Assembly (NCBI GenBank): GCA_028274465.1
Contig: CM051455.1
Span: 55,508,738 to 55,572,737, forward strand
DNA length: 64,000 nt
Origin: Plantago ovata
Taxonomy: Eukaryota > Streptophyta > Magnoliopsida > Lamiales > Plantaginaceae
Direction of reading: 5' to 3'
A program made the translations under genes and the position numbers. This document shows positions 11,987-25,300 of this stretch, in pieces (the stretch's first letter is position 1; the number at the start of each line of letters is the position of its first letter). The notes beneath the pieces are model-generated. The model was given only the letters and a program-made list of their open reading frames with translations, was not told the DNA's origin and searched no databases.

Positions 11987-11999
11987 AAGATCGATTGAT

Positions 12000-12887
12000 G
12001 TGTATGGGCTTGGCAAATTGAAAAAAAAAAAGGTAATGCATGATGGTTAATTACCAATTTCATAAACCCATCTGATCTTGATTATTATCAGTATTATTAA
12101 GGTTTCTCATGATCAATTATGCATGCATGCACTTTTGACGACGTGCTTAATAATGTTGTTCATTTATTTTCATGGTGTTATGAGAACATGAATTTATGGA
12201 CAACTATGTTGATGAACTCATATATCCTATGTAATCTCATCTTAGAATATTTTTTTTTCTTTTTTTCTTTCTTGTACCATTAATTTCCTGCATTTAGTGC
12301 GATTTAGAGGACTGCATGTCAATCTCAAAGCTATTGAAAGAGACAGTGGCACAAAGCTATGCACTATGATGGCAGACAACCAAACTAGCTTATAAGATAT
12401 GGCTTGGCTATAAAGGCCTCAGTTGGGAGAATCATATAATGTGCCATTGCAATAAATGGCATTATTGTTTCAAGTATTACAAGGCAAAATAGCAACATAA
12501 AGCAGAAAAGGCAGCATTATATATGTTATTGCTGAAAAATTGAGGCTTATTAGTAAGTATTAGTCTAATGACTGTCACTAAGACATGCAGCAAAACAAAC
12601 TCAACACTAAAACCTAAGTAAAGCTGCTGCTAACAAGGATATATATTTCTCCTCAGCTAAAACAGAGAAGATTTCTATCATAACACCTCTCCTCTTGCAC
12701 ACTCATATACATATTACATGTAAATATAGATACAAAAATAAGACCTGTATATAGTCTCATCGCACACCATCCTGAGATAGGACATGACGTGATGCAGAAT
12801 AAGAAAACTGCACTTTGCCGGACAATTTCACATTTACCCTTTATGATTTGTAGCAAAGGCAGATTGCACATGAGAAGGCGGTGTGGA
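12000..12887. other. Intergenic and 3' flank of the GT31 gene
   Basis: AT-rich, no coding frame. The part next to 12888 should contain the 3' UTR of the galactosyltransferase gene (minus strand), but I see no unambiguous poly(A) signal that I would fix. Nothing else was recognised. Confidence 0.45.
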
Positions 12888-15800
12888 TCAGAAAGATGCA
12901 CTCCAGAGAGTTTTCTCACCTTCCCCACATCTTCGGTGAACCTCCTTTATCCTATCAGCAGAATTGCAAATCCCACTGCAGCTCCAGTCGAAAGAAGCAA
13001 CACAGATGTTGCCTGCCTGTGCTTTCCACTCACAATCTGCACATGCAAAAAATAATACAAATAAGCATCTCATTTCAATACTCTGAACATGATAATCACA
13101 TGGCGCTAGTCGCTATCTTTCACTAGTTTCCTTGTTAGCAGAAGCTTTACCAATAGAAAATTACGTCTTTCCATTTGGTATGTATCCACTCGGAGAGGAC
13201 ACCAAATTATATACATACATAGACAGAACTAGGTAATATGGTAAACAGTGGAGGTAGTGAAAAGTACAGGACACAAGTCACAATAGCATACGCCAGAATG
13301 ATTAGTGCATGAAATGACTGGAACTAATCAAAATTTAGATAGGTTGATTCATGCCACACACTTATTCTATCATCGTAGTCTATAGACAATAAATATGACG
13401 GCAAAAACTTAATACTAGATTACAGAGTCACTGGTTTCTGATTGAGGTCCATAGGATAACAAAGTAAAAGTTCAGTAATGGAGTGAAGCATTAATATACT
13501 ATAATGATGTACCGCATAATAGTAACTTGATGACCAAAGATAGAAGATCAGCTTATCAGGTTCTATTATCTGAATGACAGAATGGATAAAATTCATAGAA
13601 ACTAGTAAAAAGACGTGGTGCATATGAAGAGCTTATGACATTCATTTAAGGTTGTGTTGACGTAGCAGCTACACTTGTAAGAATTTCGAGCTCATTTGGT
13701 AACTAAATACGTCTCCAGTATTTTCTTGTTTTAGAGGGAATGGACTCATTATAGGCCCATAACAATTGACTATTTCCCTGTTCATGTGTGTGTGTATGTC
13801 TCTAAGAGAAACTTCTTTACGAATGAAGATACCTTGAATGGAACGGAGCACATTAATAGAAATCTACATGATCAGAAACTCAGGTAAAGTGGGCAATTGC
13901 AGATTAGAATCTTGAACTTAATTGTTAAGTTTCACATACTTAGACAAGTAAAAGACCTATCACACAAACAAATGATTATCCTCATTCATTACTTACATAT
14001 ATTGAGTATCATTAGGAGTAATTCGTGGTAACGGAAGTCACCCAGGAAGTTTTTAATGAAACAGAGGCAGTTTTTTTTTTTTTTTTTTTCTTTCATTTTT
14101 AATTAGAGATTAGTCTAGCTATCATGTGGAAGGTGGTCTAGCATAAATCATAATATACAGATGAATACAGTTTCTGATACCTGGTGGTGTCCCACAACAT
14201 AACCGTCGGTCATCTATATGCTCCACATCCAACCCAATGAGCCAAGATCCGAGCGACACGTCCTCGTTCGTATATTTGTGCAGCACATGCCTAAAGAAGA
14301 GCAATAAATGATAAACTGAAGAACCGAATTGCATAAAGACGCGAAACAAACAAAGAAAAATACTTACTGGTTTATTGATATATAAGTAGCCAAGTCGTTA
14401 GATATAGCATAGAGCTGTCCTGTAGCGTGACGGAAATATTTGTTTCCTTGTTCACCAAATTTCCAGTACTCAGGTTCGTGATATCTTACTCCCCTGTCAG
14501 GAGAAGCCAAGGCCGGTAAGGAATATGAGTATACAGGGACTACAACTAAGATTTATAGTGTAATAATAGCATATTAATTACAAATAGAACAGATGCTCCA
14601 ACTCTTGTGCTTACTTCTGAGCCAGGACAGGTCCTGATTTCATGCATCCAATATACACCCTTGGCTTTGAACGGTGCCTAGCTAGGGTTGCCCCGAGGGT
14701 TGCTGCATGGGAAACATCATAAATTCAAGGCATTGAAAATATTATAATATGACAAGGCATACTATTGGCTAAGTAAGTACCTATATTTACATGCACATCA
14801 TCATCAACTTTAACGTAGAAATCTGCATCCCACATTTGAACTGCAGTTGTAAAATACGTCTTTGTCTTGGCTGATAGTTCAAGGTAACCCTCAACATGAT
14901 CCTGAACAATAATGATGTGTAGTATTATATAGCTTAGTCGCCTAACAGAAGTAGACTGGGTTTGCATGTGCAGGTGTGGGAACAGCAGAGCATGTCCATA
15001 TTAGGGAAGCCCGAGGAAAGGGGTATACAAGATGAGTTTCAAAATTACCAGTCTCATAAAATCTCCGTGTTTTCTATCTTCAGCTTCTATAGCTCTATCA
15101 AGTATACCACCTGATGTCGCACTGGTAACAAGTGAAAGAAAAGGAAAGAATTACACATCATTCTTTAACAAGTTCCATGTGCATGTGAAAACAGAATGAG
15201 AATATATTCAATAAATAAAAGTTGCTTCATGCATAAGAGTAAAGATAAGAGTCATATTCTGGCCCAACCTGTGACCAATCACAAATCGAATTACAATGCC
15301 TTTTTCTTCCTCAAGCTTTTTGCGTTTATCACCTAATTTACCAAGGAGCAGGAATAACTACATTAATTGAATGAGCGACGCACAAAGTTCTCAGACGTAA
15401 TACGAATAAATATAAAAAAGTAAAGGAATCATTAAAGTAAGAACAACCTTGTGGAATCCAAGTTGCACGTACAGAGTCTCGTCTTTTTCGACTGCTGAAT
15501 GCAGTGTTTATGCCCACCACCATCAAATATTTCCTTTTTTTTGTCAATTCGGGCATCTTCAGGTCTTCAGAGATGGGAGAACCACTGAGCAAGGAATCCT
15601 GTACTGCCCTTGCTGCAGCTAATTCCATCTCCAAGTGTGAAATTGTTTTATCCAGTTTCCTGTGTGTTGCAGGTAGCTTTGAGTTTTCTGTTCGCAGGGA
15701 TAAGAAATGCATAATATTCTAGGGCCTGAATGGGCTTACTGTATATCATTTGTCTTCAAAACGTCACTTATTGTATTCCTGGAGTCACCTTTTGCACTTT

Positions 15801-17188
15801 TCTAGATAAGATTAAACATTGAAGAAACAATTAATTTTATTTTTTTTCAGCATGGATATGGATACTGCGCTTAAAACTACTGCTTCAGCTACATCTTCGT
15901 GTTCACAACAAGAAACAATATTAAACAGTTGCGGTGCAAGCACTCACTAGTTTTGTACCACAACCATCAGAAACTAAGTTAAGCTTATCATCAGCAATCC
16001 CTGTTGTCCTGGATATATCTTTTGCTTCTGGTACTGTCCACATTCTGTAAACAACAAACTCAAATAAGCATACAAGGAAGTTTAACATTGCATACAGTTA
16101 GTAAACGACAAAGTTGACTCAGAAAAAAATCCCGTATAGGCCTATACAGTTATTCAAAATGCTTCCGTCATTGTGATTGCAGATTTATCCAAGAGAGGTG
16201 CAGAACAATTATAAAACCGCCACAAGACGAGAAATCTAGTATACGGTTAGTAAACGACAAAGTTGAAATAGAGAAATTTCCCATATTCAATTATACTAAA
16301 CGCTTCCGTCATTTGAAAAAGGTATTTGCAACATAGAGGTGCAGAACAGATAAAAGTATCTACAAGGTATACACAAGTCTAATAAATAGTAGTCTATACA
16401 ATCGAAAATTTTAGACCCTTAGCTAGGGATTAAGAAAGCAAGCAAAGAATAAGATTCCTGCTGTAGTGCTGTAGGCACTTGAGCATGAAAATGAAGGTTT
16501 GATTGTCTTCACTTGAATTTCAAAAGGCAACTTTCAATCAGCAAGAATTGCTCCCTCACAAGTGCCCAAAATTTGATTTATTGGAAAACAAGAAGAAATT
16601 TCTACACCTTTTTGAACCCAGGAGAATAGATTTCCGAAACAGGTCCCAGAAAATGGAATTTGTGGAAAATTTTCATCATTACAATTAATTTTCCTAGTTA
16701 GACCTTTCTACATAATCTCTTGATCATTATCTCTATGTGGTCCATATATGCCCCCCTAACAAAAACTTAGTTCATAAAACCCAATTTTCAACCAAATCTG
16801 ACACCTTCAAGGTGGAATGATTTTCAGTAATCTAACAAAAATTTGCATCCCAAAACACCAAAATGTCCATTTTAGCACAGATCATCCTCATTATTAGCAA
16901 CATTAATCTCTCAATTTTGTAAATTTAGTTTTCATATAATCTACCAAGTACTGCCTTTCCACAGGATTGCCATCATAACCATTATGATTACCACACCCAC
17001 AAACCAAACAAACAAATTTCACAAAATTAAATAATTATATAATAAAAAAGAAAAGTAGGAGCAAATTAAGTACCTGTCGGTGAAGAGCATCCCAGCACAG
17101 AAGCATCCAATACAAAGGAAAATGGTGAGTTTTCTTGAAAAAGAACATTTCTTGAATCTGATGGTGATCCCCTGTTCTTCCAAGACAT
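12888..17188 (-). CDS. Probable beta-1,3-galactosyltransferase (GT31, DUF4094)
   Basis: Golgi type II membrane enzyme predicted to transfer galactose in beta-1,3 linkage to glycan chains. Eleven exons join in phase with GT-AG borders: 17188-17074, 16044-15948, 15801-15740, 15659-15448, 15332-15269, 15121-15049, 14901-14781, 14702-14615, 14493-14368, 14290-14181, 13036-12888, about 405 residues in all, the usual family length. A membrane anchor lies near residues 20-38 ([16 protein letters not shown]). The DUF4094 region follows (MWTVPEAK, then [18 protein letters not shown]). The GT31 domain shows [21 protein letters not shown], the metal-binding DDD in [29 protein letters not shown], and EDV in [13 protein letters not shown]. 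The C-terminal block [20 protein letters not shown] is typical. Oddity: from ATG 17188 ([17 protein letters not shown]) the frame is one base short of joining the anchor segment, at a short A/T run near 17136. All other junctions hold. Confidence 0.93.
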
Positions 17189-17560
17189 CCTTCCTTGCAG
17201 ATTAACTAACCTAACCCTCTCACTTTATTTTCTTGATGGGTGAATATTGCTTAAAACAAGCAAAAACCCATCTCAAATCTCGCCTCAATCAACTCAAACA
17301 GATCCTAAAAATCTAATCTTCCACTCAAACCAACATGTTTCCAGAAGTAACAAAACCAAGAAAATGTAGTAATCACTCTTATGAATTTTAAGTACTACTA
17401 GTAGTTAATAATTGGCTTATTATTGAAGTAGAATATGAGTTGAAGAAATGTCACTGTCAAGTAGAGTTTGTGTAGAGAGAGAGAATTGAGGAAGAAGATG
17501 AAGAGTGGAAATTGAGTAGAGTTGAAATACAGGAATGTTGTTTATGTAATGGACCAACTA
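17189..17560 (-). promoter_or_regulatory. 5' UTR and proximal promoter of the GT31 gene
   Basis: Upstream of the start codon lies a pyrimidine/purine-biased leader, with an AG repeat at about 17476-17486 on the plus strand (CT-rich on the gene strand), common in plant 5' leaders. No clear TATA box could be fixed, and the start site is not visible from sequence alone. Confidence 0.4.
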
Positions 17561-19469
17561 ACTGCCTAACCCAACTCTGCAACTCATTCTTCCCTTTCTA
17601 TTTTTGTCATTTTTCATTTTCTTTTAAATCCATGAATGAAATTAATTAAATTAATTAGTAATTAAAAAGTGTGTTTATAAAATTGAGGGAGTTTCAAAAT
17701 AGAATACGGTGGTGGTATCTTTTCAGTTTCAGCAGTAGTCCTCGTCCTTTGCGAAATGTCGGTGTGATTACAGAGCAGAACAGTAACAGAACCTGATCTA
17801 ATCTAATCTTTTATTAATTCTCTGTTCGAGGCTTTCGTCTCTTCTTGCGTGACTGACTGAATAACTAATCATGGATTAAATCTCACGTTAACTTATACTC
17901 GTATCTAGCATCTCTTATTCTTAACATTCCACACCAGGCCGGACCAGAATTTCGAGTTGAGGGGTAAATTATAAATACATAACTTTCCGAAAATTTAAGG
18001 TCAAAACTTAAAAAATCGTATATATTACTTATAAAAAATTTAAAAAATCATAACCATGTTCAGGAACTGTTATAAATACAATGGCTTCTTGAATCGTTCT
18101 GTTTGAATCTCCTCTCTAATTTTTCTATCGTTTGTTTCGAATATGCGTAAACACGATTTCTCTTCCATTTCTAAACAAATTAGCATTGGAGGACACACAA
18201 TTCATGCAAATTAAGACCCTTAACGAAGAACGATTTAACGCTAACAAGATCCTAGCATTTTCATAGCCCACCTTTAAAAACATAGAGATGTTCAAAAGTT
18301 TTTTAATGCTTTTTGATATTTATGAAAACGTTTTGAAAATAAAATGAAAAAATTATGAATGAAAAAATATTTTGAATTAGTTTCTAATTTCTAAAAGCTT
18401 CCTTTTTTTTTTTGGATATTATTTGGACTTATTGTTCAACTCATTTTCACTTTGTATCGATTTTTTCAACAAATATTGTACTTTATCGCCATCATAAAAG
18501 TTTTAACATTAGTGTCACGTAAACTCCCATAATTTGAAAATTCAATTATAACCACTCTAATCCAGAAAAGTATGCCTAGAAGTGTTATTCGTCTTAAAAT
18601 TCCCTATATGAGTTACATCCGGGTCATTAGTTCTGTTGCTGTTTGAATGTAACATCAGTCGATGCGTAATCTTTAGAGGTTAGTACATATATACGTATAC
18701 ATGATTTGAGCTAGGCCAAATGTCTTGGTCAATAGATGATCGATCCAACTTTAATTACTACTTCGGATGATTATAATAGGGCCGATTATAATATAGTCTC
18801 TAAAAGCAAGTACTAGTAGTACTAATCACCACTTTACCGTCTTGTAATCATCATGTGCAATCAGAGATTATATTAGTACTTATAACCAATTATTTTGTCC
18901 GAGATATGGGTATTGTGGCTTGTGCTTGTTTAAAAGAGTAGTAGTACTAATAATCATTCCAATTGTCTAAAATCTAGTACGAGATGCATGATTAATTATA
19001 CACATGGTACACGTGTAGGCAACGTGACTGTCTTCTCAATCATGTTATTTTACAGATCACATTAGTATCCCTTTGCTTCCTCAATCCTCATCAACCTCAC
19101 TTGGTAGTACTACTGCCGTTATGACAATTGAGCCATACCAAAGTATCGATTCAAGCTGGACAGTTGAGTTTGAGATTTTTTTCAATTTCATTTTATTAAC
19201 GAGTAAGGCGTATATTCAATATATATTCGATGTCTGTGACACATCGCACATTCATATACAATATATTGCATATTATTGTGCCTTATTGTTCAACTCATTT
19301 TCACTTTGTATCGATTTCAATAAATATTGTACTGATTAATAATCTTTATCGCACATTAATGAGTTTGATTCGAGATCGTTTCAGGGAAATGGGTCGAGTT
19401 TGAGTATATAAAATATGGCTTCAACTCAAGTTTGATTGAAATTTTACTTGTATAAAGGGACAATTACAT
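17561..19469. other. Intergenic AT-rich DNA
   Basis: No supported gene. It holds one copy (about 18426-18484) of a roughly 55-bp repeat (ATTGTTCAACTCATTTTCAC, then TTTGTATCGATTT, then AAATATTGTACT). The second copy is at about 19284-19335. Nothing else was recognised. Confidence 0.5.
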
Positions 19470-19477
19470 ATAGAAGC

Positions 19478-20222
19478 TTGATGTGTACATAAAGAAACCC
19501 GCCCGTTCCGCTCGCCGTTTTCCCCGCCAACTACCCGTCCGCGGCGGTAAAAAGGTTTGCCATAAACCACCGTGGTTTATTTTTTGGTAACTCGCCATGA
19601 AGCGGGTGGGTGTCGGTTTAGAACTTTAGCGTGCCCGTATACCCGCATTAGTATAGTTATTTCTTTTTTTAGATTTTTCTATACATAAATATTACTACTA
19701 TATATAATTATACATAATACTTCGTATATGTTAATTTTAATGTAGCCCTAATATTTCCATTTAAGGTACTAGCTAGTAAAAGTAGTGGCGGAATGAGCAT
19801 TGAGTTGATTTGCTAAATGTGCCCGTATTAGTATGTAATGTATGTAATATGCATTTATCTTGTGAATGAGTTGTGCATTGAGTTGCATGGCTTAATGAGT
19901 ATTGGGTTGAGTTGATTTACTGTATCATTTATTTTGTCGTTGTTGCATTTGTGTTGCAAATTGTATTGTGTTTATTGTTATAGTTTTGTCACATGTTATT
20001 TTATTGTTCCATATTTGTGAGTAGTTTAGTATTACTTTTACTTGATTCTTGTTTTAACGTGTAAACCGCCAACCCGTCTGTCATCCGCCCGCCTACAATA
20101 GTCAACCGTCCGCGGCGGTTAGACAAAATGTTCGCCCGCCGTTAATAATTTAGCCTACTCGCCATAAGTGGGTCAGCTGGAATTTTTGTAAAAAATCACC
20201 CGCACCCGCCTGCGTACCCCTA
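19478..20222. mobile_element. Non-autonomous hAT-type DNA element with 8-bp duplication
   Basis: The 745-bp element is flanked by ATAGAAGC at 19470-19477 and 20223-20230, the 8-bp target size of hAT transposons. Its right end, read inward on the minus strand, is TAGGGGTACGCAGGCGGGTG, the usual TAGGGGTG-like hAT terminus. The left end TTGATGTGTACATAAAG followed by AACCCGCCCG is a degraded partner. Both ends carry GC-rich subterminal blocks (CGCCCG, CGGCGG) that stand out from an AT-rich middle. No transposase frame is present. The subterminal GC-rich motifs are where hAT transposases are known to bind. Confidence 0.8.
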
Positions 20223-20230
20223 ATAGAAGC

Positions 20231-21074
20231 CCTATATGAATAAGAACTTGATGCTATTAGATCGAATCCGCTCTACTCGACTCCAATTACTAGTTAAGAA
20301 AGTTTATTTCATGCTTAATTCAAATCTAGTACACTAATAATACACATGATTTTTTATTTTTTTTAAATAGCAAAATTTATTAATAAATATAAGAAAGTAT
20401 TGATATATATCAGATAAGTGCATAAGAAATGCACAATAAAATAATAAGATGACATCTCAACCCATAACCAAGAAGAGTATAAAAGCATGGACGAACTCCA
20501 AACCCGTTATGTCCATACCAAAACTTGACCACCTCCTCCATCGTTTAGTATGTCAGTCTTACTACCAAGATGCCAAGAGTTAGGAGGTGACGAATTGACA
20601 ATCCAACTCTAATCAAGTCTAACGGAGTAGAATACCTTACGTTACAAAAAGTTTAGGAAACTTAACAATAAAATAAAATATAATGAACTCTATTGGGATA
20701 CGAGACAATCACAAATATGAGGATGACGCATGATATACCCAACTAGAAACAGTAAAAGAAATCAACTAGTAATACACATGTGATATTTATATGCATATGT
20801 CTTGGTAATGCTGGATGTTGGTGCACTAAATTTTGTGTATCCGTAGCATCTCATAAATGAGTTAAGACCCAAAGCATGCAAACTTAGGTAAAAAATTCGG
20901 CATCCCATGCATGGATGTGAGTGTGTGACACCACATGGATGAACGGATCGGCGTAACTTTTTAGAGTCATATGATTATTATGACATGATTAAGATAGACT
21001 ATAGTTGTATGGGCATACCTACAAACATTATTTTTCAGAAATTATAATAAAGTAAATAGAGTATAGATATATAG
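20231..21074. other. Intergenic AT-rich DNA
   Basis: No open frame with support and no repeat I can place. Contains a T-rich run near 20350-20366. Confidence 0.45.
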
Positions 21075-21226
21075 TTTTATTTTTAAATGTCAAATATTAC
21101 ACCTACTCCTACACTACTTTTGTACAAAAAATATATAACCGCCTATGTCTTCGCCGGGGATCAAACCATACACATTTCTTTCACCAGTCCAAGTTCCTTT
21201 CCAATGCACCACCTTATAACTCCTGA
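21075..21226 (-). mobile_element. SINE copy 1 (same family as 22169-22341)
   Basis: The minus strand starts AGGAGTTATAAGGTGGTGCA, continues through a tRNA-like second-box region (GGTTTGATCCCC), GAAGACATA and TAGGAGTAGGTGTAATATT, and ends in an A-rich stretch (T-rich at 21075-21085 on the plus strand). The order of blocks matches the copy at 22.2-22.3 kb. No clear target duplication. Confidence 0.6.
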
Positions 21227-22168
21227 GTATAAGTATAGAGTACAAATGGGGTTAATTTGTTGTCATAAAGAATAAATAAAGAATGTGATTGGAATATTGT
21301 TATAATAAATAATGAATAAATCATTGATAAAGTATGGTTAGTGAAATAAAGAATTAATACAAACTTACCAAAAATGAACTGACACATTTTTAATTGGACG
21401 TCCAAAATGGCAAAATGACATATTATTAGCAGGACATAGAAAGTTTATATAATTGTGTGTATGTTGTAGCATATTACATAATACGATAAAGAATATTACC
21501 ATATTTAGTAAAAAAAGATAACAATGTAGTCCACATTAGAATATTACTGTAAAATGTACATATAATGTGGCAGTTAACGAGTCAATTCGAGGCGAACTTA
21601 GAAATTATCGTAATTTTGTATAACGATGCCAATGGTTAAACAAAATGTTTTTGATGTTGTGAAAAACAACAATATTTTCACATAAACTTCTGATATTTTC
21701 GGTTTCACAACAATATATTCAAATAAACTTCTGATATTTTCGGTAATTATCTGTCCGTTTTTATTTTTCTAGTCTCTGCACTATAAAATTAGAAGCGCTT
21801 AAAGAAATTCTATAATATGTACCGACTATGTTTTGGATAATATAAAATTGATCTACGTTCAAAAAAAAGAAAGTCTATGGTACGGTACATACTATTAGTG
21901 TGACGTATTCAAAGTGATACTTACTATTTTTAATCGTATTGTACTATTGTTAATTACTTGGTTATAAATAATGTGTCATTAGGTAGCAAGGAGTTCGTCG
22001 GCCTGGATCTAGTGAGTGGGTACCGTCGGCTACGCCTTACCAAAACCCCGGCCCATTGACTTGGACAAAAAATCAACATAAACAATTAAGGTTCTCCTAT
22101 ACTCCACCAAGTGTCAATTTAACAAATCACAATCAACCAGTATTTATTAAAGTGTTTAATATGTGACT

Positions 22169-22341
22169 ATTTTTTTTAAACGGTTAATATTACCGGTACT
22201 CCTACTCTATTGTTATACAATATATCTTATACCACCTTATATTTCCACACCAAACTAATTATGTCTCTGCTTGGAATTGAACACTGAACCTATCCTTCAC
22301 CAACCTTGCTCCCTTTCGTTAGACCACCTTATAACTCCAAT
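22169..22341 (-). mobile_element. SINE copy 2 with 10-bp target duplication
   Basis: The minus strand begins GGAGTTATAAGGTGGTCTAA and has a B-box-like GTTCAATTCC, then GAGACATAATTAG and GAGTAGGAGTACCGGTAATA, and ends in an A run (T8 at 22170-22177 on the plus strand). It is flanked by ATATGTGACT at 22159-22168 and 22342-22351. Length 173 bp. The tRNA-like head, A tail and direct duplication support a SINE. It differs from the SINE at 1257-1405. Confidence 0.75.
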
Positions 22342-25300
22342 ATATGTGACTCAATTTGGCAGAACTGAAAGACAATATTGATTCCTACGCCATTGGTTTA
22401 ATTCCCCTTTAATTTGTGCAAATATATGTGGCATGTATGGGGTAGCTGCCTGCATTCAATTTACTATATTATAGGTGAATAGTGAGAGAGGGTATATCAA
22501 TCATATCTAAGGAACCTAGTAAGGAGGTAAGCAGCCTATAAAAGAGACTTGGTTGTACCTCGCTTAGTACTTCCTCTATGACATTACTTCGACCGGCATA
22601 GTTCTTTTCAATCGAGTTCAAACCTATATCATTCGTCCGGTTTGGAAGTCAGACCTAAGGTAGTTACTTCTCTCGGACTCCAAGTAAGACGCTCCTCCTC
22701 CAAGACCGTTTTTTTGGGAGCCTTTTTTGGCCCTTTGTTTTTGTTTTTGTCCTTCTTTTCTGTCTTTTGCTGCTGAGGGAGATAAAATAGGCTTCTTTAA
22801 GCAACAAATGTCAGAAACCATATGTGTATTCCAAATAATTGTCAATACATCATCATTGATGGGGCAAAGAATCATGCTCAAAGAATTCAGATTGTAACAG
22901 GAAATAGAATAACGAAACAAAACATATAAAAGTAAATAGGCCAAAACTAATATCCAGTCCCATATTTGGATAAATATTTGCATGGGCAAATTGACAATGT
23001 TGGGCGATGCATTTAAGTTGGCCAAATATGCAAATCCATCCCTATCTCAGCCAAATGAGCACAACCCAGTCCTATAGCTATTGTACTATTCCAGCAGTCT
23101 ACATGTCCCCCCTATAATACAGTTGTTATCCATATATTGAACAGTTTGAGGTTTAAATTTAAATTTTTTTGGATGCACAATTCAATTTCGAAATCTTCTC
23201 CAAATACAAAACAAAGCTCTGCAGCAGTAGTCGACAATGGCAAATCCAAACGACGCCCACACACAGCTTGTTTGTTCTGCCGGAACGGACCACACGGTTT
23301 TGTGGGTTCTACCCACAACAACGTTCGCCGAATTCGTCACACAGTTCAGAGGTAAGTTTCTGATCTCCCGAATTATGGTGTTGCCGGTAATTAAATTTGC
23401 CCCCAATTAAAGTTACCATGTTTCAGGATCGAATCAAGGTGGTCATATTCATGATCTTTAAGGATAGTTTCAATTGATACATGATGTAATTCAATTAGGA
23501 TTTGTAAAGCCCTAATTTTGTTGAATGAGTTTTTACCCAAAATATGTTTACTCACAGCATCTGCTTAAATTCAGCTAATTCCTAAATTTACACACTTGTA
23601 ATTCGTACCTGCTCTGTAAGGATAGTTTCGCCCGTTTCAATTTTGGTGAATGAGTTTTTACCCCCCAATTATGTCTACTCACAGCATCTGCTTAATTCCG
23701 CTAATTCCTTGTAATCATTTAATGTAGGTCTTACTTGTAATTGATAGCTTGATGTTTACTCGCACCATATTTTCAACTTGATGTACTGTAATGTAGTTCT
23801 TCATTGCCCGTTCTTCATTTGGGATTATATATATTATTGATTTATGTATATTATAGCAGTGAAAACCGTAATGACATCATCTGCAGATAGTATACCATGG
23901 ACAGTCCAAGTTCCGCCCAAATACACTTTCCAGCTCCCAGGGAAAGGTGAATGTGCTCTATCATCGGAGGCCGAGTTCCAGAACATGCTTCTCCTATGCC
24001 AGTTTCTGAAAGAACATATGGCCTTTATTAAGATTCCGAACTCTAACTACAAGCCAGATCCTATAAGCCCTCAGAAAAATGCAACTATACCTACCTATTA
24101 CTCAAACCAGAAAGAGCTTATCCCCGGACCATCTTAGATAGTCAACCGGTTCGCTTTCAAGGACAGGCTATTGAGGGACACTGGTGGGTTTGATAGGGAA
24201 ACTGGTGGTTTTGATAATTCCTCCCGTGATATAAACTAGCGGAAACATGTAGAAATCGCAGATTCATTTTTCGATGATCCATATTACCCTTCTGACCAGG
24301 CTCCTTTTCCATTGATAACCAAACGTCAATCCAAACGGCAGATTAGAGAAGCGAACCAAGCACGTGGTGAGTACTATCCAGGAGCCACCACAAGGATACC
24401 AAGATTCTCATTCAACCCCGAAGAGGAGCCTCCGGTGCTACGGTCTGCCAATTGGATATACTACATCACTGGAGTGGGACATGAATTCGAAGGCGGGGTG
24501 GAGGAATTCCGCTCGAAACTTATTAAATATGCGGCGAAATTGGGCTTCCGGTACAAATACGCCAAGAATACAACAACGTATATCCACGCTCACTGTATAC
24601 ATCAAGAGGAACACAACTGTGGATGGTTTATCCGTGGTTCCGTTACTGGTGTCACTATCAACCTTATAATCCGTTCTGCAAATCTGAATCACACTTGCCC
24701 ATTAGCCTTGGGAGCATTATAACAGGTATAATCCATTCACATCCAACGCTTACAGCAGCAGACCTCAAGAGGGAATTCCTTAAGCACTGGGGATTTGAAA
24801 TTAAGTATGAAAAGATTTGGAGATCTGTTGAGGTTGCAAGAGCAACGATTTTCGGGTCTTATTCTGACTCATTCGACGAGCTTCGCTGGTATTCAGATGC
24901 AATCAAAAGAACGAACCCCGGAAGTGTTGTCATCCTTGAGACTGAACCTGAGGACAACATAATCAAAAGGTTTTTTTGTGCCTTCAATGCTAGCCTCGAA
25001 GGTTTCAAGTTCTGTCGTCCAATGCTATTTGTCGATGGCACTTTCATGAAAAGTCGATACAAAGGCACTCTACTAGCTGCCACGGCAAAAGATGGAAACA
25101 ACGGTAAGACAACAACAAAATATTATATTTTGTTTTATTTCAATGTATATGTTTAGTCTGTGGCCCTCTTATTATATCCTAAGAAGTTCTTGTTATAAAC
25201 TGTGAATAAAAGTTTTAGCTTACAGCAGGCAGTAATAAAGTATTGATTTGCTTTCTTGTGCACTCTCGTGTCACACATAGTACAGTCTTACACACAAGAG

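Noticed and set aside
22624-23025. 133-residue minus-strand frame before the MULE
   Set aside because: No start context or domain; lysine/glutamine run only; likely chance.
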